DNA of 64,000 nucleotides from the NCBI RefSeq assembly GCF_040939785.1, contig NZ_CP162553.1, positions 3,844,001 through 3,908,000 on the forward strand, written 5' to 3'. The position numbers and the translations under genes are program-made. Positions 34,210-42,120 of this stretch are shown in pieces (within the stretch, counting starts at the first letter, position 1; every line of letters starts with the position of its first letter). The stretch is from Bradyrhizobium lupini (GTDB lineage: Bacteria; Pseudomonadota; Alphaproteobacteria; Rhizobiales; Xanthobacteraceae). The notes beneath the pieces were generated by a model that saw only the letters and a list, made by a program, of their open reading frames with translations, searched no databases and had not been told where the DNA came from.

Positions 34210-34992
34210 ATGGCGAAGCGCTCATTCCTGATCCCGGGCGTCGACAAGCGGCTGCTGATCAAGGATTCCATCAAGACGATGCCAGAGGTCAGCCGCCGCC
34301 GCTTCATCGCGGGCAGCGCAAGCCTCGGGGCGCTGACGCTGCTCACCGGCTGCGACGTGATCGACTCGTCCTCCGCCGAGGAGATGCTGAAGTCGGTTTC
34401 GAAATTCAACGATGCCGTGCAGGATTTCATCTTCAATCCCGACGCGCTGGCGCCGACGTTTCCCGAGAGCGCGATCACAAAACCGTTTCCGTTCAACGCC
34501 TATTACGATCTCGACGACGCGCCCGATGTCGACGGTGCCGACTGGAAGCTCGAAGTCCGCGGTCTCGTCGAGAACAAGAAGTCGTGGACGCTTCCCGAGC
34601 TGTACAAGCTGCCGCAGGTCACGCAGATCACGCGTCACATCTGCGTCGAGGGCTGGAGCGCGATCGGCAGCTGGACCGGAACGCCCATGCGCGACTTCCT
34701 CAAGCTGATCGGCGCCGACACGCGCGCGAAGTACGTCTGGTTCCAGTGCGCCGACAAGGACGGCTACAATTCTCCGCTGGACATGCGCACCGCGCTGCAT
34801 CCGCAGACCCAGATGACGTTCAAATACGCCGGCGAAATCCTGCCGCGCGCCTACGGCTTCCCGATGAAGATCCGCGTGCCGACCAAGCTCGGCTTCAAGA
34901 ACCCGAAATACGTGGTGTCGATGGAAGTCACCAACGACTACAAGGGCGGCTATTGGGAAGACCAGGGGTACAATTCGTTCAGCGGGAGCTAA
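34210..34992 (+). CDS. Tat-exported molybdopterin-dependent oxidoreductase (sulfite oxidase/MsrP-like)
   Basis: The 260-residue protein has a twin-arginine signal (RRRFIAG, 29-35) and, at Cys48, an LLTGC motif that could make it a lipoprotein. The Moco-binding core of the sulfite oxidase superfamily is clear. Cys145 in ITRHICVEGWSAIGSWTG is the likely Mo thiolate ligand, followed by VWFQCADKDGYNS and the C-terminal MKIRVPTKLGFKNPKYV. It could reduce methionine sulfoxide (MsrP type) or handle another S- or N-oxide. The cytochrome b gene just upstream fits an MsrPQ-like or related pair, though the partner here is a b561 type rather than classic MsrQ. Confidence 0.88.
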   Translation: MAKRSFLIPGVDKRLLIKDSIKTMPEVSRRRFIAGSASLGALTLLTGCDVIDSSSAEEMLKSVSKFNDAVQDFIFNPDALAPTFPESAITKPFPFNAYYDLDDAPDVDGADWKLEVRGLVENKKSWTLPELYKLPQVTQITRHICVEGWSAIGSWTGTPMRDFLKLIGADTRAKYVWFQCADKDGYNSPLDMRTALHPQTQMTFKYAGEILPRAYGFPMKIRVPTKLGFKNPKYVVSMEVTNDYKGGYWEDQGYNSFSGS

Positions 34993-35012
34993 CTCCGCGG
35001 ACCTGCACTTGC

Positions 35013-35145
35013 CGTCGTCCTGGACAAGCGAAGCGCAGATCCAGGACCCATTACCCCAGGGTTCAGTTTGACGAAGACCAGCAACCACGAATCTTCGCCA
35101 AATTCCTCTGTGGGGTAATGGGTCCTGGCTTTCGCCAGGACGACA
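35013..35145. repeat. Palindromic intergenic element, family E, copy 1
   Basis: About 133 bases. The arms are cgtcgtcctggacaagcgaa and ggtcctggctttcgccagga followed by cgac. Inside is an inverted pair acccattacccca / tggggtaatgggt. It lies between the convergent oxidoreductase and MFS genes. It is related to 51341-51472. Confidence 0.8.
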
Positions 35146-35149
35146 CCGG

Positions 35150-36334
35150 TTAAGGCTCCACTTTCCGCTGGCACAGCGCGGCAACCGCGCCCAGCGCCAG
35201 CAGCGCCGCCGACACATTCAGCGCGTAACTCAAGCTCCCCAGCGCGTCCGTGATCGCGCCGACCACGATCGGGCCCAGCGTCTGGCCGACGCCGAACGAG
35301 ATCGTCATCGCCGCGATCGCGGTCGGCCACACCTCGGGCGGATAGTTGAAGCGCACGAAGGCGGTGGTCGAGCCGACTACGGCGAAGAAGGCGACGCCGA
35401 ACACGATCGCCGAGACCGCGAGCCATGCCGGCGAATGCCCGAGCATCGGCAGGGCGGCGCCGAGCGCGTTGGTGCCGAGGATGATGGCGGTGGCAAGACC
35501 ACCGCGATCGAGCGCGAGCACGCGGCGCCAGGCCCACGGCGTGACGAAGGCGCTCAAGCCAATCAGGCTCCAGAACGCGGCCTGCGCTGCGGCCCCGCCG
35601 CCGCCGTCGCGCACATAGGCGATCATGAAGGTCATGTAGGCGATGTAGCCCGCGCCAAAGAGGAAGTAGCCGGCGAGATAGATCAGCACCGGAAAAATGG
35701 CGAAGGCGCCGTGGCCGCCTTGCGAGAAACGCACGCCGCTCTCGATGCGGACCAGGAACAGCGGCACGGTCATGACAACGGACAGCAGCGTCATCGCCCA
35801 CCACACGATCCACCACGAGCCCGGCCCGAAATATTGCAGCGTGAACGGGGCGATCAGTCCTGATGAGAGAATGCCAATGCCGGGCCCGGCATAGAACAGG
35901 CTGAGCAGGAAATTGGCCCGCTCCGGGCGTGACTGCGCAATGGAAGCGGCCAGCGCGCCTCCGGCGACGAAACCGGCCGCGGCGCCAACGCCCAGCACGA
36001 GACGGGCCAGGCTCAGCGCAACGAAATTCCCGGTCAGCGCGCAAGTCGCGAGCGCCGCGACGCAGGCCAGGGTTCCGCCGCGGATCGCGGCCGACCAGCC
36101 GACCCGCTGGATCAGCCGGGACGCCACTAGCGCGCCCGCGAGGTAGCCGACGGCGTTGATGGTGTTCATGAAACCGGCCGCCGAGTAGGACCAGCCGAGG
36201 TCCTCCCGCATGTCGGGCAGCACCAGCGAATAGGCGAAGCGGCCGATACCCAGCCCGACCGTCGCAGCCAGCGACAGGGTCAGGATCAGCCGCGCGGGAT
36301 GGGCGTCGGGCGGGGGACGTTCAGGGGCGTGCAA
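35150..36334 (-). CDS. MFS transporter of the YbfB/YjiJ type
   Basis: The protein is about 394 residues with 12 predicted helices. The first half starts [50 protein letters not shown], which is the YbfB/YjiJ-family signature. The substrate is not predictable. A TTG at 36334 is taken as start because a GGAG ribosome site stands 7 bases before it and the reading continues [15 protein letters not shown] into helix 1. Upstream in-frame sequence overlaps the leuB promoter region. It is divergent from leuB. Confidence 0.85.
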   Translation of the reverse strand: MHAPERPPPDAHPARLILTLSLAATVGLGIGRFAYSLVLPDMREDLGWSYSAAGFMNTINAVGYLAGALVASRLIQRVGWSAAIRGGTLACVAALATCALTGNFVALSLARLVLGVGAAAGFVAGGALAASIAQSRPERANFLLSLFYAGPGIGILSSGLIAPFTLQYFGPGSWWIVWWAMTLLSVVMTVPLFLVRIESGVRFSQGGHGAFAIFPVLIYLAGYFLFGAGYIAYMTFMIAYVRDGGGGAAAQAAFWSLIGLSAFVTPWAWRRVLALDRGGLATAIILGTNALGAALPMLGHSPAWLAVSAIVFGVAFFAVVGSTTAFVRFNYPPEVWPTAIAAMTISFGVGQTLGPIVVGAITDALGSLSYALNVSAALLALGAVAALCQRKVEP

Positions 36335-36466
36335 ATGGGTACTCCGGCATGCGCAGTGTGGCAGGCCCTGCCCGCCTTGCACAGAACCGAAGCGGCAATG
36401 GTGTCTTGCCAAGTACGCAACGCCGCTCTAGCACTCCGGCCGAAATCGACCTCAGAGGAAACGACC

Positions 36467-37579
36467 ATGGCGACCCACAAACTGCTGCTGCTTCCCGGCG
36501 ACGGTATCGGCCCCGAGGTGATGGGCGAGGTGAAGCGGCTGATCGACTGGCTCAATTCGGCGGGCATCGCCAAGTTCGAGACCGACACCGGCCTCGTCGG
36601 CGGTTCGGCCTATGACGCGCACAAGGTGTCGATCTCGGAAGGCGACATGGCCAAGGCCAAGGACGCCGACGCCATCATCTTCGGTGCGGTCGGCGGTCCC
36701 AAATGGGACGCGGTGCCCTACGAGGTGCGCCCCGAAGCCGGCCTGCTGCGCCTGCGCAAGGATCTCGGTCTGTTCGCCAACCTCCGTCCCGCGGTCTGCT
36801 ACCCGGCGCTGGCGGAGGCCTCCAGCCTGAAGCGCGAGGCGGTCGAGGGCCTCGACATCATGATCGTGCGCGAACTCACCGGCGGCGTCTATTTCGGCGA
36901 GCCCAAGACCATCACCGATCTCGGCAACGGCCAGAAGCGCGCCATCGATACGCAAGTCTACGACACCTATGAGATCGAGCGCATCGGCCGCGTCGCCTTC
37001 GAGCTTGCCAAGAAGCGCAAGAACAAGGTGACGTCGATGGAGAAGCGCAACGTCATGAAGTCGGGCGTGCTCTGGAATGAGGTCATGACCCAGGTCCACA
37101 AGCGCGAATATCCCGACGTCACGCTCGAGCATCAGCTCGCCGATTCCGGCGGCATGATGCTGGTGAAATGGCCGAAGCAGTTCGACGTCATCGTCACCGA
37201 CAATCTGTTCGGCGACATGCTGTCCGACATTGCTGCGATGTTGACGGGATCGCTCGGCATGCTGCCCTCGGCCTCGCTCGGCGAGGTCGACGTCAAGAGC
37301 AAGAAGCGCAAGGCGCTGTACGAGCCCGTGCACGGCTCGGCGCCTGATATCGCAGGCCAGGGCCTCGCCAATCCGATCGCGATGATCTCGTCCTTCGGCA
37401 TGGCGCTGCGCTACTCCTTCGACATGGGCGCGCTCGCCGACAAGGTCGACGCCGCGATCGCCGCGGTGCTGGCCAGCGGCCTGCGCACCGCCGACATCAA
37501 GTCGGAAGGCACCACTGCCGCCTCGACCACGCAGATGGGCGAAGCGATCTTGAAGGAATTGCAGAAGCTGCACGCTTAG
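36467..37579 (+). CDS. leuB: 3-isopropylmalate dehydrogenase
   Basis: The 370-residue enzyme starts [19 protein letters not shown] behind an agagga ribosome site. Diagnostic blocks are [12 protein letters not shown] and the signature [28 protein letters not shown], plus '[21 protein letters not shown]'. It oxidises and decarboxylates 3-isopropylmalate with NAD in leucine synthesis. leuC and leuD lie 8-12 kb downstream on the other strand, so the leu genes are scattered. A repeat-terminator module follows the stop. Confidence 0.97.
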   Translation: MATHKLLLLPGDGIGPEVMGEVKRLIDWLNSAGIAKFETDTGLVGGSAYDAHKVSISEGDMAKAKDADAIIFGAVGGPKWDAVPYEVRPEAGLLRLRKDLGLFANLRPAVCYPALAEASSLKREAVEGLDIMIVRELTGGVYFGEPKTITDLGNGQKRAIDTQVYDTYEIERIGRVAFELAKKRKNKVTSMEKRNVMKSGVLWNEVMTQVHKREYPDVTLEHQLADSGGMMLVKWPKQFDVIVTDNLFGDMLSDIAAMLTGSLGMLPSASLGEVDVKSKKRKALYEPVHGSAPDIAGQGLANPIAMISSFGMALRYSFDMGALADKVDAAIAAVLASGLRTADIKSEGTTAASTTQMGEAILKELQKLHA

Positions 37580-37583
37580 AGCC

Positions 37584-37667
37584 GTAGCCCGGATGGAGCG
37601 AAGCGAAATCCGGCGTTCTTCCCGCGTGTCGAAAATCCCGGATTGCGCTTCGCTCCATCCGGGCTAC
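37584..37667. repeat. Palindromic intergenic element, family A, copy 2
   Basis: 84 bases. The arms are gtagcccggatggagcgaag and cttcgctccatccgggctac, with an inner aatccgg / cccggatt. It has the same length as the copy after argG, and it too is directly followed by a terminator of the same sequence type. Confidence 0.85.
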
Positions 37668-37675
37668 ACGACAAA

Positions 37676-37708
37676 CAAAAATGGCCGGGCGCGAGCCCGG
37701 CCATTTGA
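37676..37708. terminator. Bidirectional intrinsic terminator between leuB and a minus-strand secreted-protein gene
   Basis: Stem atggccggg / cccggccat with loop cgcgag. The left side is rich in A (aaacaaaa), giving a T-run on the minus strand; the right side is tttgatt. Confidence 0.85.
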
Positions 37709-37727
37709 TTCGGTCGATATGTCCGCC

Positions 37728-38114
37728 TCAGTACAGCGGGAAATTCTGCGGATAGCCGCCAACATCCTGCGGCGTGCTCAGCGGCTGGCGATCGATCGGG
37801 CGGTTGAGATTTTCGCGCGCGAAGGTCGGATAGCCCACTGCCGGCGGGAAGGCGTAATCGGAGAACTTGCGGTCGCCCGGATTGACCTCGGTGCCGCCGT
37901 CGAGCCAGGAGCGCTTGCTCACATAGATGCGGGTGCGGCCCTGCTGATAGCTCGCATTGGGGCCGCTCGGGCCGTGATAGTGACGGCCGCTGTCATAGCG
38001 CTGCTTCTTGGTGTCGGCCGAGGCGGGTGTCGCGAAGGCTGAGGACATGGCAATCACGGCGCCGGCCGCAAGCCACATCGCCAGTTTGTTCGCGGCAGAG
38101 AAATTCGAGCTCAT
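37728..38114 (-). CDS. Secreted protein of unknown function
   Basis: The 128-residue protein has a signal peptide (about 1-34, ...FATPASADTK) and a mature Tyr/Pro/Gly-rich chain ('RYDSGRHYHGPSGPNASYQQGRTRIYVSKRSWLDGGTEV'). No known domain is recognised. The ATG at 38114 is supported by an aagggga ribosome site. It is probably a periplasmic or outer-membrane-associated small protein. A bidirectional terminator follows. Confidence 0.7.
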   Translation of the reverse strand: MSSNFSAANKLAMWLAAGAVIAMSSAFATPASADTKKQRYDSGRHYHGPSGPNASYQQGRTRIYVSKRSWLDGGTEVNPGDRKFSDYAFPPAVGYPTFARENLNRPIDRQPLSTPQDVGGYPQNFPLY

Positions 38115-38155
38115 CACGTCCCCTTCAGGCGGCAAGCCGCCAATCAATTTCACGC

Positions 38156-39058
38156 TCATACTAACCCGGCCGGGGCGGCTGCAACTAGGTCTATTGGGTC
38201 ACACCAGCGCTGAATAATCGTGCGCGCCGGCAAAAGTTGCATGGATACAGCCACTTGAGCTTGATGTCGATCAGAGCGCGCCGCGCAACTGCGCATTGGC
38301 GGCGCCGAGCAGCCAGTCCGACGCGCCCGGGGGCGCGCAGGGCGGCGCTTCAGCTCCGCATGGGCGAACAATTCGGCCAGCTTCGGCTCGTTGCCCGAGG
38401 TCAGCAGCGTTAGCCGGTTCAGCGTGCAGGCGATCGCGGCGCGCCGCGCAGGCAGGCTGTCGCCCTGGCAGGAGAATCCGGAGATCTGGAGCGCCGGCTC
38501 CTCGCTGCGCTTGAGGTAGCCGAGGCAGGCCCGCGCGCCCTCCGCCGTACCGGTCGGCTGGAATAGGGCGACGGGGCCGAATTTCGTGTCGATCAGGCCG
38601 GCTTGCTCCAGCGGGGTCGCGGTGCCCAGTCCCATCCGGACGGCCAGATCCATTGTTGCCGGACGCGTCACGTCGAATTCGCCGCCTTCCCGGTAAATCT
38701 CGAGCTCGGCCACGGTCCTGTCTGCCTCGCTGGCCCAGCGCATCACGTCCCTGCGGCCGCCTTCGGGATGCCTGAAGATCGCGTAAGAAGCTGTTTTTTC
38801 TGACGAATCCAGCCGGCTGAGGGCGAAGGCCGGAGGCGACCGGTCGGCCACGCTCCAATCGGGCTTCAGCGCCGGATCATCGTCGCGCAAGTTGGGCAGC
38901 TGGCCGAGTGCGGCAAGGCCGAGGATGGCAAACAGTACCAAAATCCCCACATAGGCGAACAGGCGCGCCAGCGTGCCGACGACCTCGTCGGCGAAGGCTG
39001 CAAGCGCCAGATGGATCTGGGTGGGGTTTGCGGCCGTGCTGGCCTCGGGCGAGTGCAT
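38156..39058 (-). CDS. Membrane-anchored hypothetical protein, C-terminus frame-shifted
   Basis: About 300 residues as read. The N-terminus has one transmembrane segment (LARLFAYVGILVLFAILGLAALGQL, about 28-52) followed by a periplasmic domain of unknown family. Near 38330-38345 the frame leaves a sensible sequence. The neighbouring frame continues PGASDWLLGAANAQLRGAL and stops at 38271, a more natural C-terminus. In the frame as written, low-quality sequence (RRPARPRARRTGC...) runs to 38156. One base lost in the gcgcgccccc run would explain it. The ATG at 39058 has an agggac ribosome site. Divergent from asd. Confidence 0.65.
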   Translation of the reverse strand: MHSPEASTAANPTQIHLALAAFADEVVGTLARLFAYVGILVLFAILGLAALGQLPNLRDDDPALKPDWSVADRSPPAFALSRLDSSEKTASYAIFRHPEGGRRDVMRWASEADRTVAELEIYREGGEFDVTRPATMDLAVRMGLGTATPLEQAGLIDTKFGPVALFQPTGTAEGARACLGYLKRSEEPALQISGFSCQGDSLPARRAAIACTLNRLTLLTSGNEPKLAELFAHAELKRRPARPRARRTGCSAPPMRSCAARSDRHQAQVAVSMQLLPARTIIQRWCDPIDLVAAAPAGLV

Positions 39059-39117
39059 CCACGTCCCTAAGGCATGGTCCAACGTTGTCTTGAGGCCGGT
39101 TCTCGCATAGAAGCGCT

Positions 39118-39158
39118 GCTCTTCCTGTTTAAGCCTCAGCTTCAGGAAAGAGCTTTTT
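39118..39158 (+). promoter_or_regulatory. Terminator-like leader hairpin in front of asd
   Basis: Left arm gctcttcctg (39118-39127), right arm caggaaagagc (39143-39153), with an inner AAGC/GCTT helix, then five T's. It sits about 17 bases before the asd start, and the gene upstream is divergent, so it belongs to the asd transcript. It could be an attenuator. Confidence 0.5.
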
Positions 39159-39174
39159 CGTCGGAGAGTGAACG

Positions 39175-40209
39175 ATGGGTTACAAAGTCGCAGTCGTCGG
39201 CGCGACCGGCAATGTCGGACGGGAAATGCTCAACATCCTCGACGAGCGCAAATTCCCTGCGGACGAGGTGGTGGCCCTGGCGTCACGCCGCAGCATGGGC
39301 GTCGAGGTCTCCTACGGCGACCGCACGCTGAAGGTCAAAGCGCTGGAGCATTACGACTTCTCCGACGTCGACATCTGCCTGATGTCGGCCGGCGGCGAGG
39401 TGTCGAAGGAATGGTCGCCGAAGATCGGCGCCGCCGGCACGGTCGTGATCGACAATTCCTCGGCCTGGCGCATGGATCCGGACGTGCCGTTGATCGTGCC
39501 GGAAGTGAATGCGGACGCGACTGCGGGCTTCAAGAAGAAGAACATCATCGCCAACCCGAACTGCTCGACCGCGCAGCTCGTGGTCGCGCTCAAGCCCCTG
39601 CACGACAAGGCGACGATCAAGCGCGTCGTGGTCTCGACCTATCAATCGGTGTCGGGCGCCGGCAAGGACGCGATGGACGAACTGTTCTCGCAGACCAAGG
39701 CCGTCTACACCAACCAGGAGCTGATCAATAACAAGTTTCCGGCGCGCATCGCCTTCAACGTCATCCCCCAGATCGACGTCTTCATGGAGGACGGCTACAC
39801 CAAGGAAGAGTGGAAGATGATGGCGGAGACCAAGAAGATTCTTGATCCCAAGATCAAGCTCTCCGCGACCTGCGTGCGCGTGCCAGTTTTCGTCGGCCAT
39901 TCCGAGGCCGTCAACATCGAGTTCGAGAACCCGATCAGCGCGGACGAAGCACGCGACATCCTGCGCAAGGCGCCGGGTTGTCTCGTCATCGACAAGCATG
40001 AGCCCGGCGGCTACGCCACGCCGTATGAAGCCGCCGGCGAGGACGCCACCTATATCAGCCGTATCCGCGAGGACGCGACGGTGGAGAACGGTCTCGTGCT
40101 GTGGTGCGTCTCGGATAATCTACGCAAGGGCGCCGCGCTCAACGCGATCCAGATCGCGGAAGTCCTGATCAACCGCAAGCTGATCAGCGCGAAGAAGAAG
40201 GCGGCGTAA
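39175..40209 (+). CDS. asd: Aspartate-semialdehyde dehydrogenase
   Basis: The 344-residue enzyme starts with the NADP site VVGATGNVGREML (about 7-19). The catalytic Cys130 lies in IIANPNCSTAQLVVALKPL. 'VVSTYQSVSGAGKDAMDEL' and 'VPVFVGHSEAVNIEF' complete the family pattern. It reduces aspartyl-phosphate to the semialdehyde, the branch point to lysine/DAP, threonine, methionine and isoleucine. A ggagag ribosome site precedes the ATG, and a leader hairpin lies just upstream. It is essential for cell-wall DAP in most bacteria. Confidence 0.97.
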   Translation: MGYKVAVVGATGNVGREMLNILDERKFPADEVVALASRRSMGVEVSYGDRTLKVKALEHYDFSDVDICLMSAGGEVSKEWSPKIGAAGTVVIDNSSAWRMDPDVPLIVPEVNADATAGFKKKNIIANPNCSTAQLVVALKPLHDKATIKRVVVSTYQSVSGAGKDAMDELFSQTKAVYTNQELINNKFPARIAFNVIPQIDVFMEDGYTKEEWKMMAETKKILDPKIKLSATCVRVPVFVGHSEAVNIEFENPISADEARDILRKAPGCLVIDKHEPGGYATPYEAAGEDATYISRIREDATVENGLVLWCVSDNLRKGAALNAIQIAEVLINRKLISAKKKAA

Positions 40210-40220
40210 GCCGTGCTGCC

Positions 40221-40311
40221 GTAGGGTGGGCAAAGACGCGAAGCGCCGTGCCCACCATCTCTCCACAATTGCTATAAAAGTGGTGGGCACGCTTCGCTTT
40301 GCCCACCCCAC
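40221..40311. repeat. Palindromic intergenic element, family F
   Basis: About 91 bases. The arms are gtagggtgggcaaagacgcg and cgctttgcccacccc, with an inner gtgcccacca / tggtgggcac. It lies between the convergent asd and carbonic anhydrase genes and can act as a terminator hairpin for both. Only this copy is in the window. Confidence 0.75.
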
Positions 40312-40324
40312 AAGAGCTGCGGAC

Positions 40325-40969
40325 CTACGCCATCTCGCGCGCGTTCCTGAATTCCTTCGCCGCCTTGTCCAGCACGAACAGTGATCCCTCCGCGACGCCG
40401 AAATAGGCGCCGTGGGTCTGCATCTGGCCGCTCTCGACCGCCTTCTGCACGAACGGGAAGGTCATCAGGTTTTCCAGGCTGCGGAACACCGCGGCCTTCT
40501 CGATGCGCTCGACGAATTGCGCCATGGTCTCGTGGTCGCGCTGCTCCACCACTTCCCCCGGCTTGATGAACATCTGCATCCATTTGCCGATGAAGTCGCC
40601 CGGCGTGAGCGGCTCGATCTTGTCGACGAAAGCACGGATGCCGCCGCACTGGGCGTGCCCGAGCACCACGATGTGCTTCACCTTCAGCACCGTCACGGCA
40701 TATTCCAGCGCCGCCGAGACGCCATGCGCGTTGCCGTCGGGCTGATACACCGGCACCAGATTGGCGATGTTGCGGACGACGAAGAGTTCGCCCGGCCCGA
40801 CGTCGAAGATCACTTCGGGCGAGACGCGGCTGTCGCAGCAGCCGATCACCATCACTTCAGGGAACTGCCCCTTCACCGACAGCTCGCGGTAGCGGGTCTG
40901 CTCGGTCGGCAGCCGCTGGGTGGCGAAGGCCTTGTAGCCTTCCAGCAAATGCTCTGGGAATGTGGTCAT
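40325..40969 (-). CDS. Beta-class carbonic anhydrase
   Basis: The 214-residue enzyme has the zinc ligand pattern Cys44-x-Asp46-Ser-Arg (CCDSR), His105 and Cys108 (GHAQCGG) of beta carbonic anhydrases. It interconverts CO2 and bicarbonate, feeding carboxylases such as those for fatty acids and arginine. The reading 'MTTFPEHLLEGYKAFATQRL' is the expected rhizobial N-terminus. It is a single gene. Confidence 0.95.
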   Translation of the reverse strand: MTTFPEHLLEGYKAFATQRLPTEQTRYRELSVKGQFPEVMVIGCCDSRVSPEVIFDVGPGELFVVRNIANLVPVYQPDGNAHGVSAALEYAVTVLKVKHIVVLGHAQCGGIRAFVDKIEPLTPGDFIGKWMQMFIKPGEVVEQRDHETMAQFVERIEKAAVFRSLENLMTFPFVQKAVESGQMQTHGAYFGVAEGSLFVLDKAAKEFRNAREMA

Positions 40970-41079
40970 GGCCTATGCCTAATCATATACCGCTGGGACG
41001 AACAAGCCTTTCGAATAGGCAGGCCAGATGCTATCGGCTTCGGTCGGAATGAGATGAGGAAACCGGAAGGAACGCTTGC

Positions 41080-41961
41080 ATGACCCGCCCGCGCCGCAGC
41101 CATCTGTTCATGCCCGGCTCCAACCCCCGCGCGCTGGAAAAGGCGCGCAATCTCGCCGCCGACGGCCTGATCCTCGACCTGGAAGACTCCGTCGCGCCCG
41201 ATGCCAAGGCAGTGGCACGCGATGGCATCGCGGCCGCGATCGCGGCCAAAGGGTTCGGCAAGCGCGAGATCCTGATCCGGACCAACGGCCTCGACACGCC
41301 CTGGTGGGCCGACGACGTCGCGATGGCGGCGAAGGCCTCGCCCGACGGCATCCTGGTTCCAAAGGTTTCACGCGTGGAGGAGCTCGACACGATCGGCCGC
41401 CGTCTCGCCGAGCTCGGCGCGGCGCCGACCGTAAAGGTCTGGGCCATGATCGAGACCGCGCGCGCGGTGCTGCATGCCGAGGAACTCGCTGCCGCCGGGC
41501 GCGATCCAGCGCGGCGCCTGTCAGGCTTCGTGTTCGGGCCCAACGACATCTCGCGCGAGACGCGCATCAAGATGCTGCCGGGCCGCGCGGCGATGATCCC
41601 GATGATCTCCCATTGCATCCTGGCGACGCGCGCCCATGGCCTCGAAATCCTCGACGGCCCCTATAGCGACATCGCCAACTCCGATGGTTTCGCCACCGAA
41701 TGCGCGCAAGGCCGCGATCTCGGTTTCGACGGCAAGACGCTGATTCACCCCTCGCAGATCGAAGCCTGCAACGCGATCTTCACCCCGCCGGAGGAGGAAG
41801 TCGCGCGCGCGCGAAAGATCATCGCCGCGTTCGGATTGCCGGAGAACGTCTCGCGCGGCGCGATCCGTCTCGACGGCGCCATGGTGGAGCGCCTGCACGC
41901 CGACATGGCACGGCGCACGATCGAGATCGCGGACGCGATTGCGGCGATGGGGAAGGGCTGA
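41080..41961 (+). CDS. HpcH/HpaI aldolase-citrate lyase (CitE-like) family CoA-ester lyase
   Basis: The 293-residue protein begins RPRRSHLFMPGSNPRALEKARNLAADGLILDLEDSV, with the acidic metal-binding 'DLEDSVAPDAK'. It also has KVWAMIETARAVLHAEEL (Mg-coordinating Glu) and FDGKTLIHPSQIEACNAIF. These mark the CitE / malyl-CoA / beta-methylmalyl-CoA lyase family, which cleaves or forms C-C bonds in CoA esters. No other citrate-lyase subunits are nearby, so a malyl-CoA or (S)-citramalyl-CoA lyase role is more likely. A ggaaggaa ribosome site lies before the ATG. Confidence 0.88.
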   Translation: MTRPRRSHLFMPGSNPRALEKARNLAADGLILDLEDSVAPDAKAVARDGIAAAIAAKGFGKREILIRTNGLDTPWWADDVAMAAKASPDGILVPKVSRVEELDTIGRRLAELGAAPTVKVWAMIETARAVLHAEELAAAGRDPARRLSGFVFGPNDISRETRIKMLPGRAAMIPMISHCILATRAHGLEILDGPYSDIANSDGFATECAQGRDLGFDGKTLIHPSQIEACNAIFTPPEEEVARARKIIAAFGLPENVSRGAIRLDGAMVERLHADMARRTIEIADAIAAMGKG

Positions 41962-42120
41962 GGGCACGCGGTTGCGCTCAAGCCGAACGAACATTGACGC
42001 GGTCACCGGTATGCTCGGGGAGCCGTGGTTCTCTGAACGACCACGATCCCGGCTTTTCCCGTTGCGGTGGTGAAAGACAATGCTACCCTCACGCTCGATA
42101 TTGATCCGGGCAAGCATTTG

